A stretch of DNA of 5,630 nucleotides, from positions 1 through 5,630 of the forward strand of contig CANGUS010000131.1 in the NCBI GenBank assembly GCA_947457085.1, given 5' to 3'. This stretch comes from Bacteroidota bacterium (GTDB lineage Bacteria; Bacteroidota; Bacteroidia; Chitinophagales; Chitinophagaceae). The notes beneath the pieces were generated by a model. That model was not told where the DNA came from. It did no database searches and saw nothing but the letters and a program-made list of their open reading frames with translations. Below are positions 1 to 5,630 of this stretch, one piece after another. Positions within the stretch are counted from its first letter, which is position 1. Each line of letters begins with the position of its first letter. Position numbers and translations under genes: made by a program.

Positions 1-650
1 ATGCAATTATTGAGGTAATAAAATCTGTATTTCCGGAACATTTTATTTTGAGTGAAGAAGCAGGTGAAATGAGCTCGGCTTCAAATTACAAATGGATTAT
101 TGATCCCATTGATGGTACTGTAAATTTTGCGCATGGTATTCCTATTTGTTGTGTAAGTATTGGATTAGAAAAAGATGGTCAAATGATAGCAGGGGCAGTT
201 TTTAATCCATTTATGAATGAATTATTTTTTGCTGAAAGAGGCAAAGGTGCCTTCCTTAATAATCGCCCGTTAAAAGTATCCACTAATCCGAATATGGAAA
301 GTGCCTGTTTGGTTACCGGTTTCCCTTATCGATGGGTGGATGTAGGTGCAGATCCTATTTCTGTCTTTGAACGTTTTATTCGTTTAGGCTTGCCTGTTCG
401 TCGATTAGGCAGTGCAGCCATTGATTTGTGCTGGGTAGCTGCTGGTCGATTTGATGGTTTTTGGGAATATAATTTAAACCCTTGGGATATAGCTGCAGGT
501 TATTTAATAATTGAAGAAGCGGGCGGACGAATTTCAAATTTCAATGGAGATGCATATAATATTTATGATAAACAAACACTGGCTACCAATGGACAAATTC
601 ATGAACAAATGCTTGAAATTATAAAAGGAACGGGTAGTCCAAAAATATAA
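1..650 (+). CDS. Inositol monophosphatase family protein (5' end cut by window edge)
   Basis: Mg2+-dependent phosphatase of the IMPase/SuhB family, which removes phosphate from myo-inositol 1-phosphate or related sugar phosphates in the cytoplasm. The reading frame is open to the left edge (first full codon at base 3), so 215 residues are visible and roughly the first 50 of a usual 260-270 are missing. A TTG at 48 could pass for a start, but it lies inside the conserved core, because the family residues just before it are already present. Metal-ligand motifs seen: SEEAG (bases 51-65, the acidic pair matching the GEE motif), DPIDGT with NFAHG (102-134), and WDIAAG followed by EEAGG (483-527), whose Asp at 486-488 is the third-site ligand. 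All catalytic acids are present. The gene converges on hflX with 18 bp between stops and no visible terminator hairpin. Family is certain. The substrate cannot be read from sequence; it could be an inositol, histidinol or nucleotide (CysQ-like) phosphatase, with the motifs favouring the SuhB-like group. Confidence 0.93.
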   Translation, partial: AIIEVIKSVFPEHFILSEEAGEMSSASNYKWIIDPIDGTVNFAHGIPICCVSIGLEKDGQMIAGAVFNPFMNELFFAERGKGAFLNNRPLKVSTNPNMESACLVTGFPYRWVDVGADPISVFERFIRLGLPVRRLGSAAIDLCWVAAGRFDGFWEYNLNPWDIAAGYLIIEEAGGRISNFNGDAYNIYDKQTLATNGQIHEQMLEIIKGTGSPKI

Positions 651-668
651 TTTTACAATCATTCAAAT

Positions 669-1859
669 TTATTCATAAAAAATATCTTTATAAGGATATC
701 GAATACCATACATTTCACGCACTTTATCTAAAATCATTGTTCGCAATTCATCTACGTTCATTTTTTCGGTAGCTGAAACAAAAATGCAATTATTTTGAGT
801 TTCATTGTTCCAGTATTTCTCTAATTGTTTCTGTAAATCTGCTTTTACTTCAGGTTCTAACCATTCATCATAGGTTTGCTTTTCATATAAATCCATTTTA
901 TTGAAAATAAATAATGTTGGTTTGTCGTCAGCTTTTAAATCATGTAACGTGTTTTTTACTACAGCAATTTGTTCTTCATATTTTGGATGAGAAATGTCTA
1001 CTACATGCAATAAAATATCAGCTTCACGAACTTCATCGAGTGTGCTTTTAAAACTTTCAACTAAATGATGGGGTAGTTTCCGAATAAATCCTACCGTATC
1101 GCTCAATAAAAAAGGCGTTCGATCAAATACCACTTTCCTGGTGGTTGTATCTAATGTGGCAAATAATTTATTTTCTACAAAGGAATCGGTTTTACTTAAA
1201 AAGCGCATCAATGTTGATTTTCCAACATTTGTATAACCCACAAAAGAAACCCTAATAAATTCGCCACGTTCTTTACGTTGCGTGAAAGCCTGTTTATCAA
1301 AAGCCGCTAAGCGTTTTCTTAATAATGAAATTTTATCTTTAATAATCCGGCGGTCTGTTTCAATTTCAGTTTCACCCGGACCCCTGCTTCCAATACCTCC
1401 TCCTTGTCGTTCTAAGTGTTTCCACATGCCTTTCAAACGAGGTAAGATATATTGGTATTGCGCCAATTCAACTTGCACTTTTGCTTGGGCTGTTTTAGCT
1501 CTCGATGCAAAAATATCCAATATCAAATCACTTCTGTCAATTACAGGCCGGTTGAATACTTTTTCAATATTTAATAATTGAGAACCGGTTAATTCATCAT
1601 CAAAAATCACCATATCAATTTGATGTGATTGAATATAACTTTTTATTTCTTCAAGCTTACCACTTCCTAAAAAAGTTTTACTATCTGGATGAGGTAAACG
1701 TTGATAATATCTTTTTACTTCTTTTGCTCCAGCAGTTTCTGCTAAAAAAGCCAATTCATCTAAATATTCTTTAATTACACTTTCTGACTGTCCTTGAGGC
1801 AACCAGCCAGCCAAAATAACATTTGTTTCTTCTTTATGTTGTATTTTTTTTTCTATCAA
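669..1859 (-). CDS. hflX: GTPase HflX (ribosome-associated)
   Basis: HflX is a cytoplasmic GTPase that binds the 50S subunit and splits stalled or hibernating ribosomes under stress. The protein has 396 residues, within the normal bacterial range. The N-terminal HflX domain covers about 14-120 (with FLGSGK at 63-68), a helical linker about 121-200 carries the family signature GGGIGSRGPGE (153-163), and the G domain runs from about 202 to the end. G motifs: G1 GYTNVGKS (208-215), G2 around ATLDTTTR (234-241), G3 DTVG (254-257), G4 NKMD (320-323), G5 SAT (362-364). The start is TTG: an in-frame TAA sits three codons upstream, the next in-frame ATG is codon 83, deep in the domain, and the family's first beta strand begins at about residue 13. 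A run of nine A's lies in codons 3-6. Upstream, TATTTTG (1902-1908, minus strand) is one base short of the Bacteroidota -7 consensus, so its promoter is uncertain. The gene is transcribed alone, since the terminator near 1950 separates it from dinB upstream. Confidence 0.96.
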   Translation of the reverse strand: MIEKKIQHKEETNVILAGWLPQGQSESVIKEYLDELAFLAETAGAKEVKRYYQRLPHPDSKTFLGSGKLEEIKSYIQSHQIDMVIFDDELTGSQLLNIEKVFNRPVIDRSDLILDIFASRAKTAQAKVQVELAQYQYILPRLKGMWKHLERQGGGIGSRGPGETEIETDRRIIKDKISLLRKRLAAFDKQAFTQRKERGEFIRVSFVGYTNVGKSTLMRFLSKTDSFVENKLFATLDTTTRKVVFDRTPFLLSDTVGFIRKLPHHLVESFKSTLDEVREADILLHVVDISHPKYEEQIAVVKNTLHDLKADDKPTLFIFNKMDLYEKQTYDEWLEPEVKADLQKQLEKYWNNETQNNCIFVSATEKMNVDELRTMILDKVREMYGIRYPYKDIFYE

Positions 1860-1943
1860 TTTCTGTTATTTTAAAAATGTAAAAATATAATTTTCTATCA
1901 GCAAAATACGTTTTAATTAGAGTTGCCTTGTTGTAAGTTACAT

Positions 1944-1971
1944 AAAAAAAAGTCGCTTCATCTGAAACGAC
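1944..1971 (-). terminator. Intrinsic terminator downstream of the DinB gene
   Basis: Read on the minus strand, GTCGTTTC, a four-base AGAT loop and GAAGCGAC form an 8-bp stem (seven Watson-Crick pairs and one U-G wobble), directly followed by eight T's (1951 down to 1944). It begins 29 bases after the DinB stop codon. The wobble pair becomes a C-A mismatch if the other strand is transcribed, and there is no strong T tract on that side, so it should act only leftward. It separates the lipoprotein-DinB transcript from hflX. Confidence 0.85.
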
Positions 1972-2000
1972 CAATTTTATATGGATAAGTTACAGTTGAT

Positions 2001-2501
2001 TTACATACCTTGATCATCTGCACTTGGCCCATAAATACCCGGAACAGGAATATCTAACATTCTCAAGTATACGCCTAATTGTGCACGGTGATGATACCAA
2101 TGATTAAGGCACCAAGTTCTTACAACAGCTGCTTTGTGCATTGTGAAATAAATTTGTTCACCATTGCGCATGGTCCAAGGTTTATTAAATTCTTCTTCAG
2201 ACACTTCGTTTAATATAATTTCAGTTTTTGAAACCAAATCATCGTAATATGCAAGAAGTTCAGCATTTGTTTCAAACGTTTTTGGAGTAAAGTCTCCTTT
2301 AGAAAAATCCAATTCGTCTTTCACTAGACATTCTTTCCACCATCCAGCTATTTCCGCTAGATGAATTGACAATCGGCCCAAAGGCATTGATTTTTCATGT
2401 ACTTTGTAGTCTAATTTATCCATTGGAACTAGGGCCAATAGTTTTCTTGTATTAGCAGCTTCAAATTGAAATTCTGCTAATAATATTTGTGATAATTTCA
2501 T
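2001..2501 (-). CDS. DinB/YfiT superfamily protein (putative metal-dependent four-helix-bundle enzyme)
   Basis: A 166-residue cytoplasmic protein of the DinB/YfiT superfamily, which are four-helix bundles holding a divalent metal. Characterised relatives include thiol transferases (bacillithiol or mycothiol dependent) and other small-molecule enzymes; most members, including this one, have no assigned substrate. The expected metal ligands are His47 (in LSIHLAEI) and His134 and His138 (in NHWYHHRAQ, an HxxxH pair on one helix), so the full three-His set is present. The tail YLRMLDIPVPGIYGPSADD (145-163) is the characteristic family ending. The ATG start is well placed, with an A-rich leader and no Shine-Dalgarno, as is normal in Bacteroidota. 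It lies 64 bp downstream of the beta-propeller lipoprotein gene, with no TAnnTTTG promoter between them, and is followed by a good terminator, so it is probably the second gene of that transcript. The name DinB reflects the family (damage-inducible in Bacillus) and does not mean DNA polymerase IV. Confidence 0.9.
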   Translation of the reverse strand: MKLSQILLAEFQFEAANTRKLLALVPMDKLDYKVHEKSMPLGRLSIHLAEIAGWWKECLVKDELDFSKGDFTPKTFETNAELLAYYDDLVSKTEIILNEVSEEEFNKPWTMRNGEQIYFTMHKAAVVRTWCLNHWYHHRAQLGVYLRMLDIPVPGIYGPSADDQGM

Positions 2502-2565
2502 TTTTTTTATAATTCAGGTTACGAAATAGGTTGATGTATACTGATAATATGGTAGTTAAATTGTA

Positions 2566-3684
2566 TTAATATATGCTATGCCCACTTATGCCTGGATAAG
2601 CGCCATTATTTAAATCATCCACAATTGGAGAGCTTTGTGAATTGGCATTGATAAATGATTTCCAAACCGTTAAGCCTGAATAAACATTCACACAATATAA
2701 ATACTTATCAAACGAAGTGAAGTAAACATAGTCTCCAAAAACTACTGGTGAAGATTTAATGATACTTCCAGCAGGATATTTCCATTTAACTGTTCCAGAA
2801 ACGTGGTCTATGGCATAAAGGTTGAAATCGTAACTACCAATAAAAATTGTATTTGAAAATTCATGTATACAAGGCGATGAAAATACTCTTTCATTGGTTG
2901 GTATTTTCCAACGAAGCTGACCAGTAGTAGAGTCAACGCTATAAACATGGTAATCATTGCTACCAGCTATGCACATTCCGCCATAGGCCATTGGAGATGA
3001 AAGTACTATATCGTTGGTAGTATAACTCCATTTTAAAGTAGCATTCGCATCATACACCGCGTATATTTTTTTATCATCAGCTCCAAAATAAACGATACCA
3101 TTAATTACTGTAGGAGAACCTTGTATAACAGCATTTGTTGGTGTAGGATAAACCCAAACTGCCCAAGCTGTATCAGGCATCATTTTAATTTTGTAGCAAG
3201 TGTCAGAGCCAGTTGCATATAAATAATCATTTTTAACAGTTGGAGCCGTTTTAAAGTTAAACCCACGTTTAAAAATCCATTTGAAATTACCATTTAAGTC
3301 ATAACAATATAAATTATTGCCTGCAATATATATTCTATCATTGTAGATGTAAGTTGCATTACTTGATGCTGGCAAAGTAGTTATTTCTATTTGTGTTTTG
3401 CCTGTTGCTAATTCGATAACAGTAAAAGTGCCATTGTCACTAAGTGAGTATACTTTCCCTTTGTAAATTGTAGGAGAGCCAGTAGCATTTCCTTTTAGGG
3501 ATTTTTCCCAAAGTTTAGCACCAGTAGTTGCATCATAGCTTAATAAACTGTTATTTTCAGTAGTCACTAATACGGCGTTTTTACGAACCGGTGTTAATGG
3601 AGCATCTCCACTTTGCGTTTTGCTACAAGATGAAATTATAAGAACAAATAAAAAGCCAGTTACTGCAAATGCTATGTTTTTCAT
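2566..3684 (-). CDS. PQQ-like beta-propeller repeat lipoprotein (BamB-like architecture)
   Basis: A 372-residue exported lipoprotein. Residues 1-19 form a signal peptide ending in the lipobox ISSC, with Cys20 as the lipid-anchored residue. The rest is a tandem of about eight blades of 36-44 residues, starting near 36, 77, 116, 153, 196, 236, 278 and 318. Each has the pattern of a hydrophobic strand, G/S-x-D/N, LYxxD, a T/S-G-x-x-x-W-x turn and an SSP/GSP motif (SSP at 229-231, 269-271, 311-313 and 351-353). This is the PQQ-like propeller fold; the repeats do not by themselves imply that PQQ is bound, and no dehydrogenase domain is present. Size, lipid anchor and blade number resemble BamB of the outer-membrane beta-barrel assembly machine, and the divergent neighbour pair includes bamA. 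Generic propeller lipoproteins are common in Bacteroidota, so BamB function is only a hypothesis. After Cys20 the sequence SKTQSGD lacks the acidic surface-export signal known in this phylum, so a periplasm-facing location is inferred. Blades 2 and 4 are the most degenerate (blade 2 lacks the Trp). Confidence 0.88.
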   Translation of the reverse strand: MKNIAFAVTGFLFVLIISSCSKTQSGDAPLTPVRKNAVLVTTENNSLLSYDATTGAKLWEKSLKGNATGSPTIYKGKVYSLSDNGTFTVIELATGKTQIEITTLPASSNATYIYNDRIYIAGNNLYCYDLNGNFKWIFKRGFNFKTAPTVKNDYLYATGSDTCYKIKMMPDTAWAVWVYPTPTNAVIQGSPTVINGIVYFGADDKKIYAVYDANATLKWSYTTNDIVLSSPMAYGGMCIAGSNDYHVYSVDSTTGQLRWKIPTNERVFSSPCIHEFSNTIFIGSYDFNLYAIDHVSGTVKWKYPAGSIIKSSPVVFGDYVYFTSFDKYLYCVNVYSGLTVWKSFINANSQSSPIVDDLNNGAYPGISGHSIY

Positions 3685-3707
3685 TAAATATATGTATAAA
3701 GTGCAAA

Positions 3708-3715
3708 CAAATATA
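3708..3715 (-). promoter_or_regulatory. Bacteroidota-type -7 promoter element for the lipoprotein-DinB transcript
   Basis: The minus strand reads TATATTTG, an exact match to the Bacteroidota -7 consensus TAnnTTTG, ending 23 bases before the ATG of the lipoprotein gene. Transcription would start about 16 bases ahead of the start codon. I see no good TTTG at -33, so only half of the promoter is well supported. Position and orientation make it the likely promoter for both leftward genes. Confidence 0.6.
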
Positions 3716-3756
3716 CTAGAAAATTATGAATGAGATATTTAAAAAAGTAAAAAGAA

Positions 3757-3788
3757 TTTGAAAGAAAAGAAGATTACAATTACTTTTG
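3757..3788 (+). promoter_or_regulatory. Distal candidate promoter toward uppS (TTTG-N20-TACTTTTG)
   Basis: TTTG at 3757-3760, a 20-base spacer and TACTTTTG at 3781-3788 fit both halves of the Bacteroidota sigma-ABfr promoter (-33 TTTG, -7 TAnnTTTG). Transcription would begin near 3795 and give uppS an untranslated leader of about 120 bases. There is no ATG-started ORF in that leader. This is the best two-part match in the intergenic region, although the octamer next to uppS is closer to the gene. Confidence 0.5.
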
Positions 3789-3836
3789 ACCGATTGACAA
3801 GTTGTATTATTAATTATTTTATTGTGTGAAAGTGCT

Positions 3837-3866
3837 GTTAAAAGATTTAAACATCTGTATTTTAAC
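3837..3866. other. AT-rich inverted repeat in the uppS leader region
   Basis: GTTAAAA (3837-3843) and TTTTAAC (3860-3866) are perfect 7-base inverted repeats around a 16-base centre; inside, GAT (3844-3846) and ATC (3853-3855) can extend the pairing across a small bulge. The dyad lies between the two + strand promoter candidates and touches the weak -33 region of the proximal one. It could be a protein-binding site or a leader hairpin, but in such AT-rich DNA it could also be chance. Confidence 0.25.
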
Positions 3867-3896
3867 TTTCATTCAATCTTGATTTTAGTACTTTTG
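3867..3896 (+). promoter_or_regulatory. Proximal candidate promoter for uppS-bamA
   Basis: TACTTTTG at 3889-3896 is an exact Bacteroidota -7 element, 19 bases before the uppS ATG, giving a leader of roughly a dozen bases. TTTC at 3867-3870 is an imperfect -33 element with an 18-base spacer. The short leader is A/T rich without a Shine-Dalgarno sequence, as is usual for this phylum. The octamer is identical to the one 108 bases upstream. Confidence 0.55.
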
Positions 3897-3915
3897 TTAG
3901 CTTTTAAAATTAAAA

Positions 3916-4650
3916 ATGCTCGATTTAATAGATAAACATAAAATTCCTTCACATGTTGCCATAATAATGGATGGCAATGGTAGATGGGCAAAAGAAAGAG
4001 ATAAAGACAGGCTTTTTGGTCATCAACATGGTGTAATTAGCGTAAAAGAGGTTGTGGAAGGTTGTGCTGAAATTGGCATTAAATATTTAACACTTTATGC
4101 TTTTTCTACTGAAAATTGGAATCGACCAGAAAATGAAGTGAAAGGGCTAATGGAATTGTTAGTGGCTACTATTCGAAAAGAAGCCGAATCGTTAAATAAA
4201 AATGGTGTTCGGTTATGGGTAATTGGTGATTTGGACTGTTTGCCCGAAAATTGTAAGGCAGAATTGTTGGAAGCAACAGAATTGACCAAAGACAACACTA
4301 AGTTAAATGTAATTTTAGCATTGAGTTACAGCTCAAAATGGGAAATTACAAATGCAGTGAAACAAATAGCAGAAAAAATAAAAAACAACGAGTTACAGGT
4401 AGATGATATTAATGAAGAAGTATTCGCTTCTTTTTTAACAACTAAAAATTTTCCTGACCCTGAATTGATGATTCGGACGAGCGGTGAACACAGAATTAGT
4501 AATTTTTTATTATATCAAATGGCTTATTCTGAATTATATTTTACGCATACCCATTGGCCAGACTTTAGAAAAAAGAATTTGTATGAAGCCATATTAAATT
4601 TTCAAAATCGTGAACGCCGTTTTGGCAAAATCAGTGAACAACTCTACTAA
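3916..4650 (+). CDS. uppS: Isoprenyl transferase (undecaprenyl diphosphate synthase, cis-prenyltransferase)
   Basis: Condenses isopentenyl diphosphate onto farnesyl diphosphate in the cis configuration to make undecaprenyl diphosphate, the precursor of the lipid carrier for peptidoglycan and surface polysaccharides, at the cytoplasmic face of the inner membrane. Its 244 residues are a normal full length. All family landmarks are present: MDGNGRWA (18-25) with catalytic Asp19, the FGH motif with His36 at the expected 17-residue spacing, FSTENWNRP (63-71), and the C-terminal RTSGE block with Arg187, Glu191, Arg193, Ser195 and Glu206 for pyrophosphate and Mg2+ binding, then WPDF (214-217). The ATG at 3916 gives an N-terminus that fits the family (IPSHVAIIMDG). 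bamA starts 8 bases after the stop, so the two are almost certainly cotranscribed. This uppS-bamA order is typical of Bacteroidota. Product chain length (C55 against shorter) is inferred from family, not read from sequence. Confidence 0.97.
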   Translation: MLDLIDKHKIPSHVAIIMDGNGRWAKERDKDRLFGHQHGVISVKEVVEGCAEIGIKYLTLYAFSTENWNRPENEVKGLMELLVATIRKEAESLNKNGVRLWVIGDLDCLPENCKAELLEATELTKDNTKLNVILALSYSSKWEITNAVKQIAEKIKNNELQVDDINEEVFASFLTTKNFPDPELMIRTSGEHRISNFLLYQMAYSELYFTHTHWPDFRKKNLYEAILNFQNRERRFGKISEQLY

Positions 4651-4658
4651 CTAATATT

Positions 4659-5630
4659 ATGAATTTTAAAATAAAAATTAGTGTATTACTAACTATAATT
4701 CTATTTGCTCAATATCAATCGAAAGCTCAAATTGGGTTGAAAGCTAAAAAATCATCAACCAAATTAATCAATACAGCGAATGAATATGTTATAGGGGGGA
4801 TTGCTATTTCTGGTTCAGAGTATTTAGATGAAGAGTTGTTGATTTCAATTTCTGGATTAACCATTGGCGACAAAATTAAATTGCCAAATGATGCTAGCAT
4901 AGCCAAAGCGATTCAAAATTTGTGGAAACAAAACTTATTTGCCAACATAGAAATCAATGAAAGTAAAATTGTAGGCGAAAAAATATTTTTAGATATTCAC
5001 ATCACAGAACGTCCTCGTTTGTCGAAGTATAATTTTAAAGGAGCAAAAGAAAATGATGTAAAGGAGATTAAAGAAAAAATAGGCTTAGTCAAATCAAAAG
5101 TTATCACAGAAGCTACCAAACAAAATGCAGTAGAAAAAATTAAAAAGTATTTCATTGAAAAAGGCTATTCAAATATCACAGTAGGTGTTACTGAAAAAAA
5201 AGATACTAGCTTAATTAATATGGCTATTTTGACGTTTGCTATCAACAAAGGCCAAAAAGTAAAAATAAATCAGATAAATATATTTGGCAATGAAAATGCA
5301 ACTACCTTAAAATTAAAAGGTAATATGAAGGGGAGTAAAGAAATGGCTCGTTTATCATTAAAAAGCGCGAATGACGAAAGTGTATTGGGTGTAAATCAAA
5401 ACAGAAGAAAAGAATATTTTAAAGGGAAGGGATTTTTCTCTCTTACTAAAACGCTGCAGCTAATTGACCCATACTTCAGATACAAAATATTTTCTGCATC
5501 AAAATTCAATGCAAAAAAATATGAGGACGACAAACAGGCTATTGTAGAATATTACAATTCAATTGGGTATAGAGATGCAGCCATTGAAAAGGATACATTT
5601 TATTCTGCACAAAACGGTCATCTTAATATC
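4659..5630 (+). CDS. bamA: Outer membrane protein assembly factor BamA (3' end cut by window edge)
   Basis: The central Omp85 protein of the beta-barrel assembly machine, which folds and inserts outer-membrane proteins. The frame runs from ATG 4659 to the right edge without a stop, giving 324 codons out of an expected 800-900. Residues 1-23 form a signal peptide with likely cleavage after SKA (21-23), leaving mature Gln24. POTRA1 spans about 44-118 (IGGIAISG, then LFANIEIN and ending ITERPRL), POTRA2 about 119-198 (KYNFKG, YFIEKGY), and POTRA3 begins at about 200 (INQINIFGNE). POTRA3 carries a long insertion, about 222-284, between its first strand and the helix that resumes at KKYEDDK (286-292) and YYNSIGYRDA (298-307). 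That pattern is known in Bacteroidota BamA. The beta-barrel and remaining POTRA domains lie outside the window. It is the second gene after uppS, with an 8-base gap and no separate promoter seen. In related genomes ompH/skp-like chaperone genes usually follow; here that cannot be checked. Confidence 0.95.
   Translation, partial: MNFKIKISVLLTIILFAQYQSKAQIGLKAKKSSTKLINTANEYVIGGIAISGSEYLDEELLISISGLTIGDKIKLPNDASIAKAIQNLWKQNLFANIEINESKIVGEKIFLDIHITERPRLSKYNFKGAKENDVKEIKEKIGLVKSKVITEATKQNAVEKIKKYFIEKGYSNITVGVTEKKDTSLINMAILTFAINKGQKVKINQINIFGNENATTLKLKGNMKGSKEMARLSLKSANDESVLGVNQNRRKEYFKGKGFFSLTKTLQLIDPYFRYKIFSASKFNAKKYEDDKQAIVEYYNSIGYRDAAIEKDTFYSAQNGHLNI

Noticed and set aside
681..702. Weak hairpin followed by T's at the 3' end of hflX (minus strand)
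   Set aside because: Only about five A/T-dominated pairs with a mismatch, and it lies inside the coding sequence. Too weak to call a terminator for the convergent IMPase-hflX pair.
1282..1581. 99-codon open frame on the + strand
   Set aside because: It lies entirely antisense to the conserved linker and G-domain region of hflX, and its translation shows no domain. It is a shadow of the real gene.
1902..1908. TATTTTG as an hflX promoter on the minus strand
   Set aside because: One base shorter than the TAnnTTTG consensus and with no TTG at the -33 position. Mentioned under hflX but not called as a feature.
2001..2501. DNA-damage polymerase or toxin reading of the name DinB
   Set aside because: The sequence is a YfiT-like three-His helical bundle with no polymerase motifs and no antitoxin partner beside it.
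2566..3684. PQQ-dependent dehydrogenase
   Set aside because: Only propeller repeats and a lipobox are present, there is no cytochrome or dehydrogenase catalytic signature, and the length is too short for a quinoprotein dehydrogenase.
3794..3822. TTGACA with a loosely spaced AT-rich -10, like a sigma-70 promoter
   Set aside because: Bacteroidota use the TTTG / TAnnTTTG promoter, and the -10 at the right spacing (TTTTAT) is poor. Probably chance in AT-rich DNA.
4095..4298. 67-codon open frame on the - strand
   Set aside because: It is antisense to the core of uppS, is Ser/Asn-rich without motifs, and has no promoter of its own.
1..5630. Novel defence, mobile or secretion system
   Set aside because: All six genes belong to known families in an ordinary chromosomal arrangement. 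No transposase, integrase, direct-repeat array, attachment site or compositional break was visible on either strand.

Overview
The window looks like ordinary chromosomal DNA from a Bacteroidota bacterium, possibly of the Chitinophagia/Sphingobacteriia side. The evidence is low G+C content, A-rich leaders without Shine-Dalgarno sites, promoter octamers of the Bacteroidota type TAnnTTTG, a Bacteroidota-style BamA with an enlarged third POTRA domain, and the uppS-bamA gene pair characteristic of this phylum. Assignment below phylum is inference from protein flavour only.

Layout from left to right. The 3' part of an inositol-monophosphatase-family gene (+ strand, cut by the left edge) converges with hflX (- strand, ribosome-associated GTPase, TTG start), leaving 18 bp between their stops. 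A short intergenic stretch follows, carrying an intrinsic terminator that points leftward. Two more - strand genes come next: a DinB/YfiT-family putative metalloenzyme and, upstream of it, a lipoprotein built almost entirely of eight PQQ-like beta-propeller repeats. These two are probably one transcript, starting at a TATATTTG promoter near 3710 and ending at the terminator near 1950. A 231-bp divergent intergenic region with up to three promoter-like sites separates them from the + strand uppS-bamA pair. bamA is cut by the right edge, with 324 codons visible.

Functionally the right half is about the cell envelope. UppS makes the C55 lipid carrier for peptidoglycan and O-antigen precursors, and BamA inserts outer-membrane beta-barrels. 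The divergent propeller lipoprotein has the size and architecture of BamB, so a link to outer-membrane assembly is possible but unproven. The left half is housekeeping: a sugar/inositol phosphatase and a stress-related ribosome GTPase.

I found no mobile element, CRISPR array, tRNA, rRNA, phage gene or defence system, and no clear sign of a novel system. No gene-free stretch exceeds 300 bases. The points most worth following are the BamB-like neighbour of bamA, the tandem promoters before uppS, and the edge or start-codon corrections for three genes.
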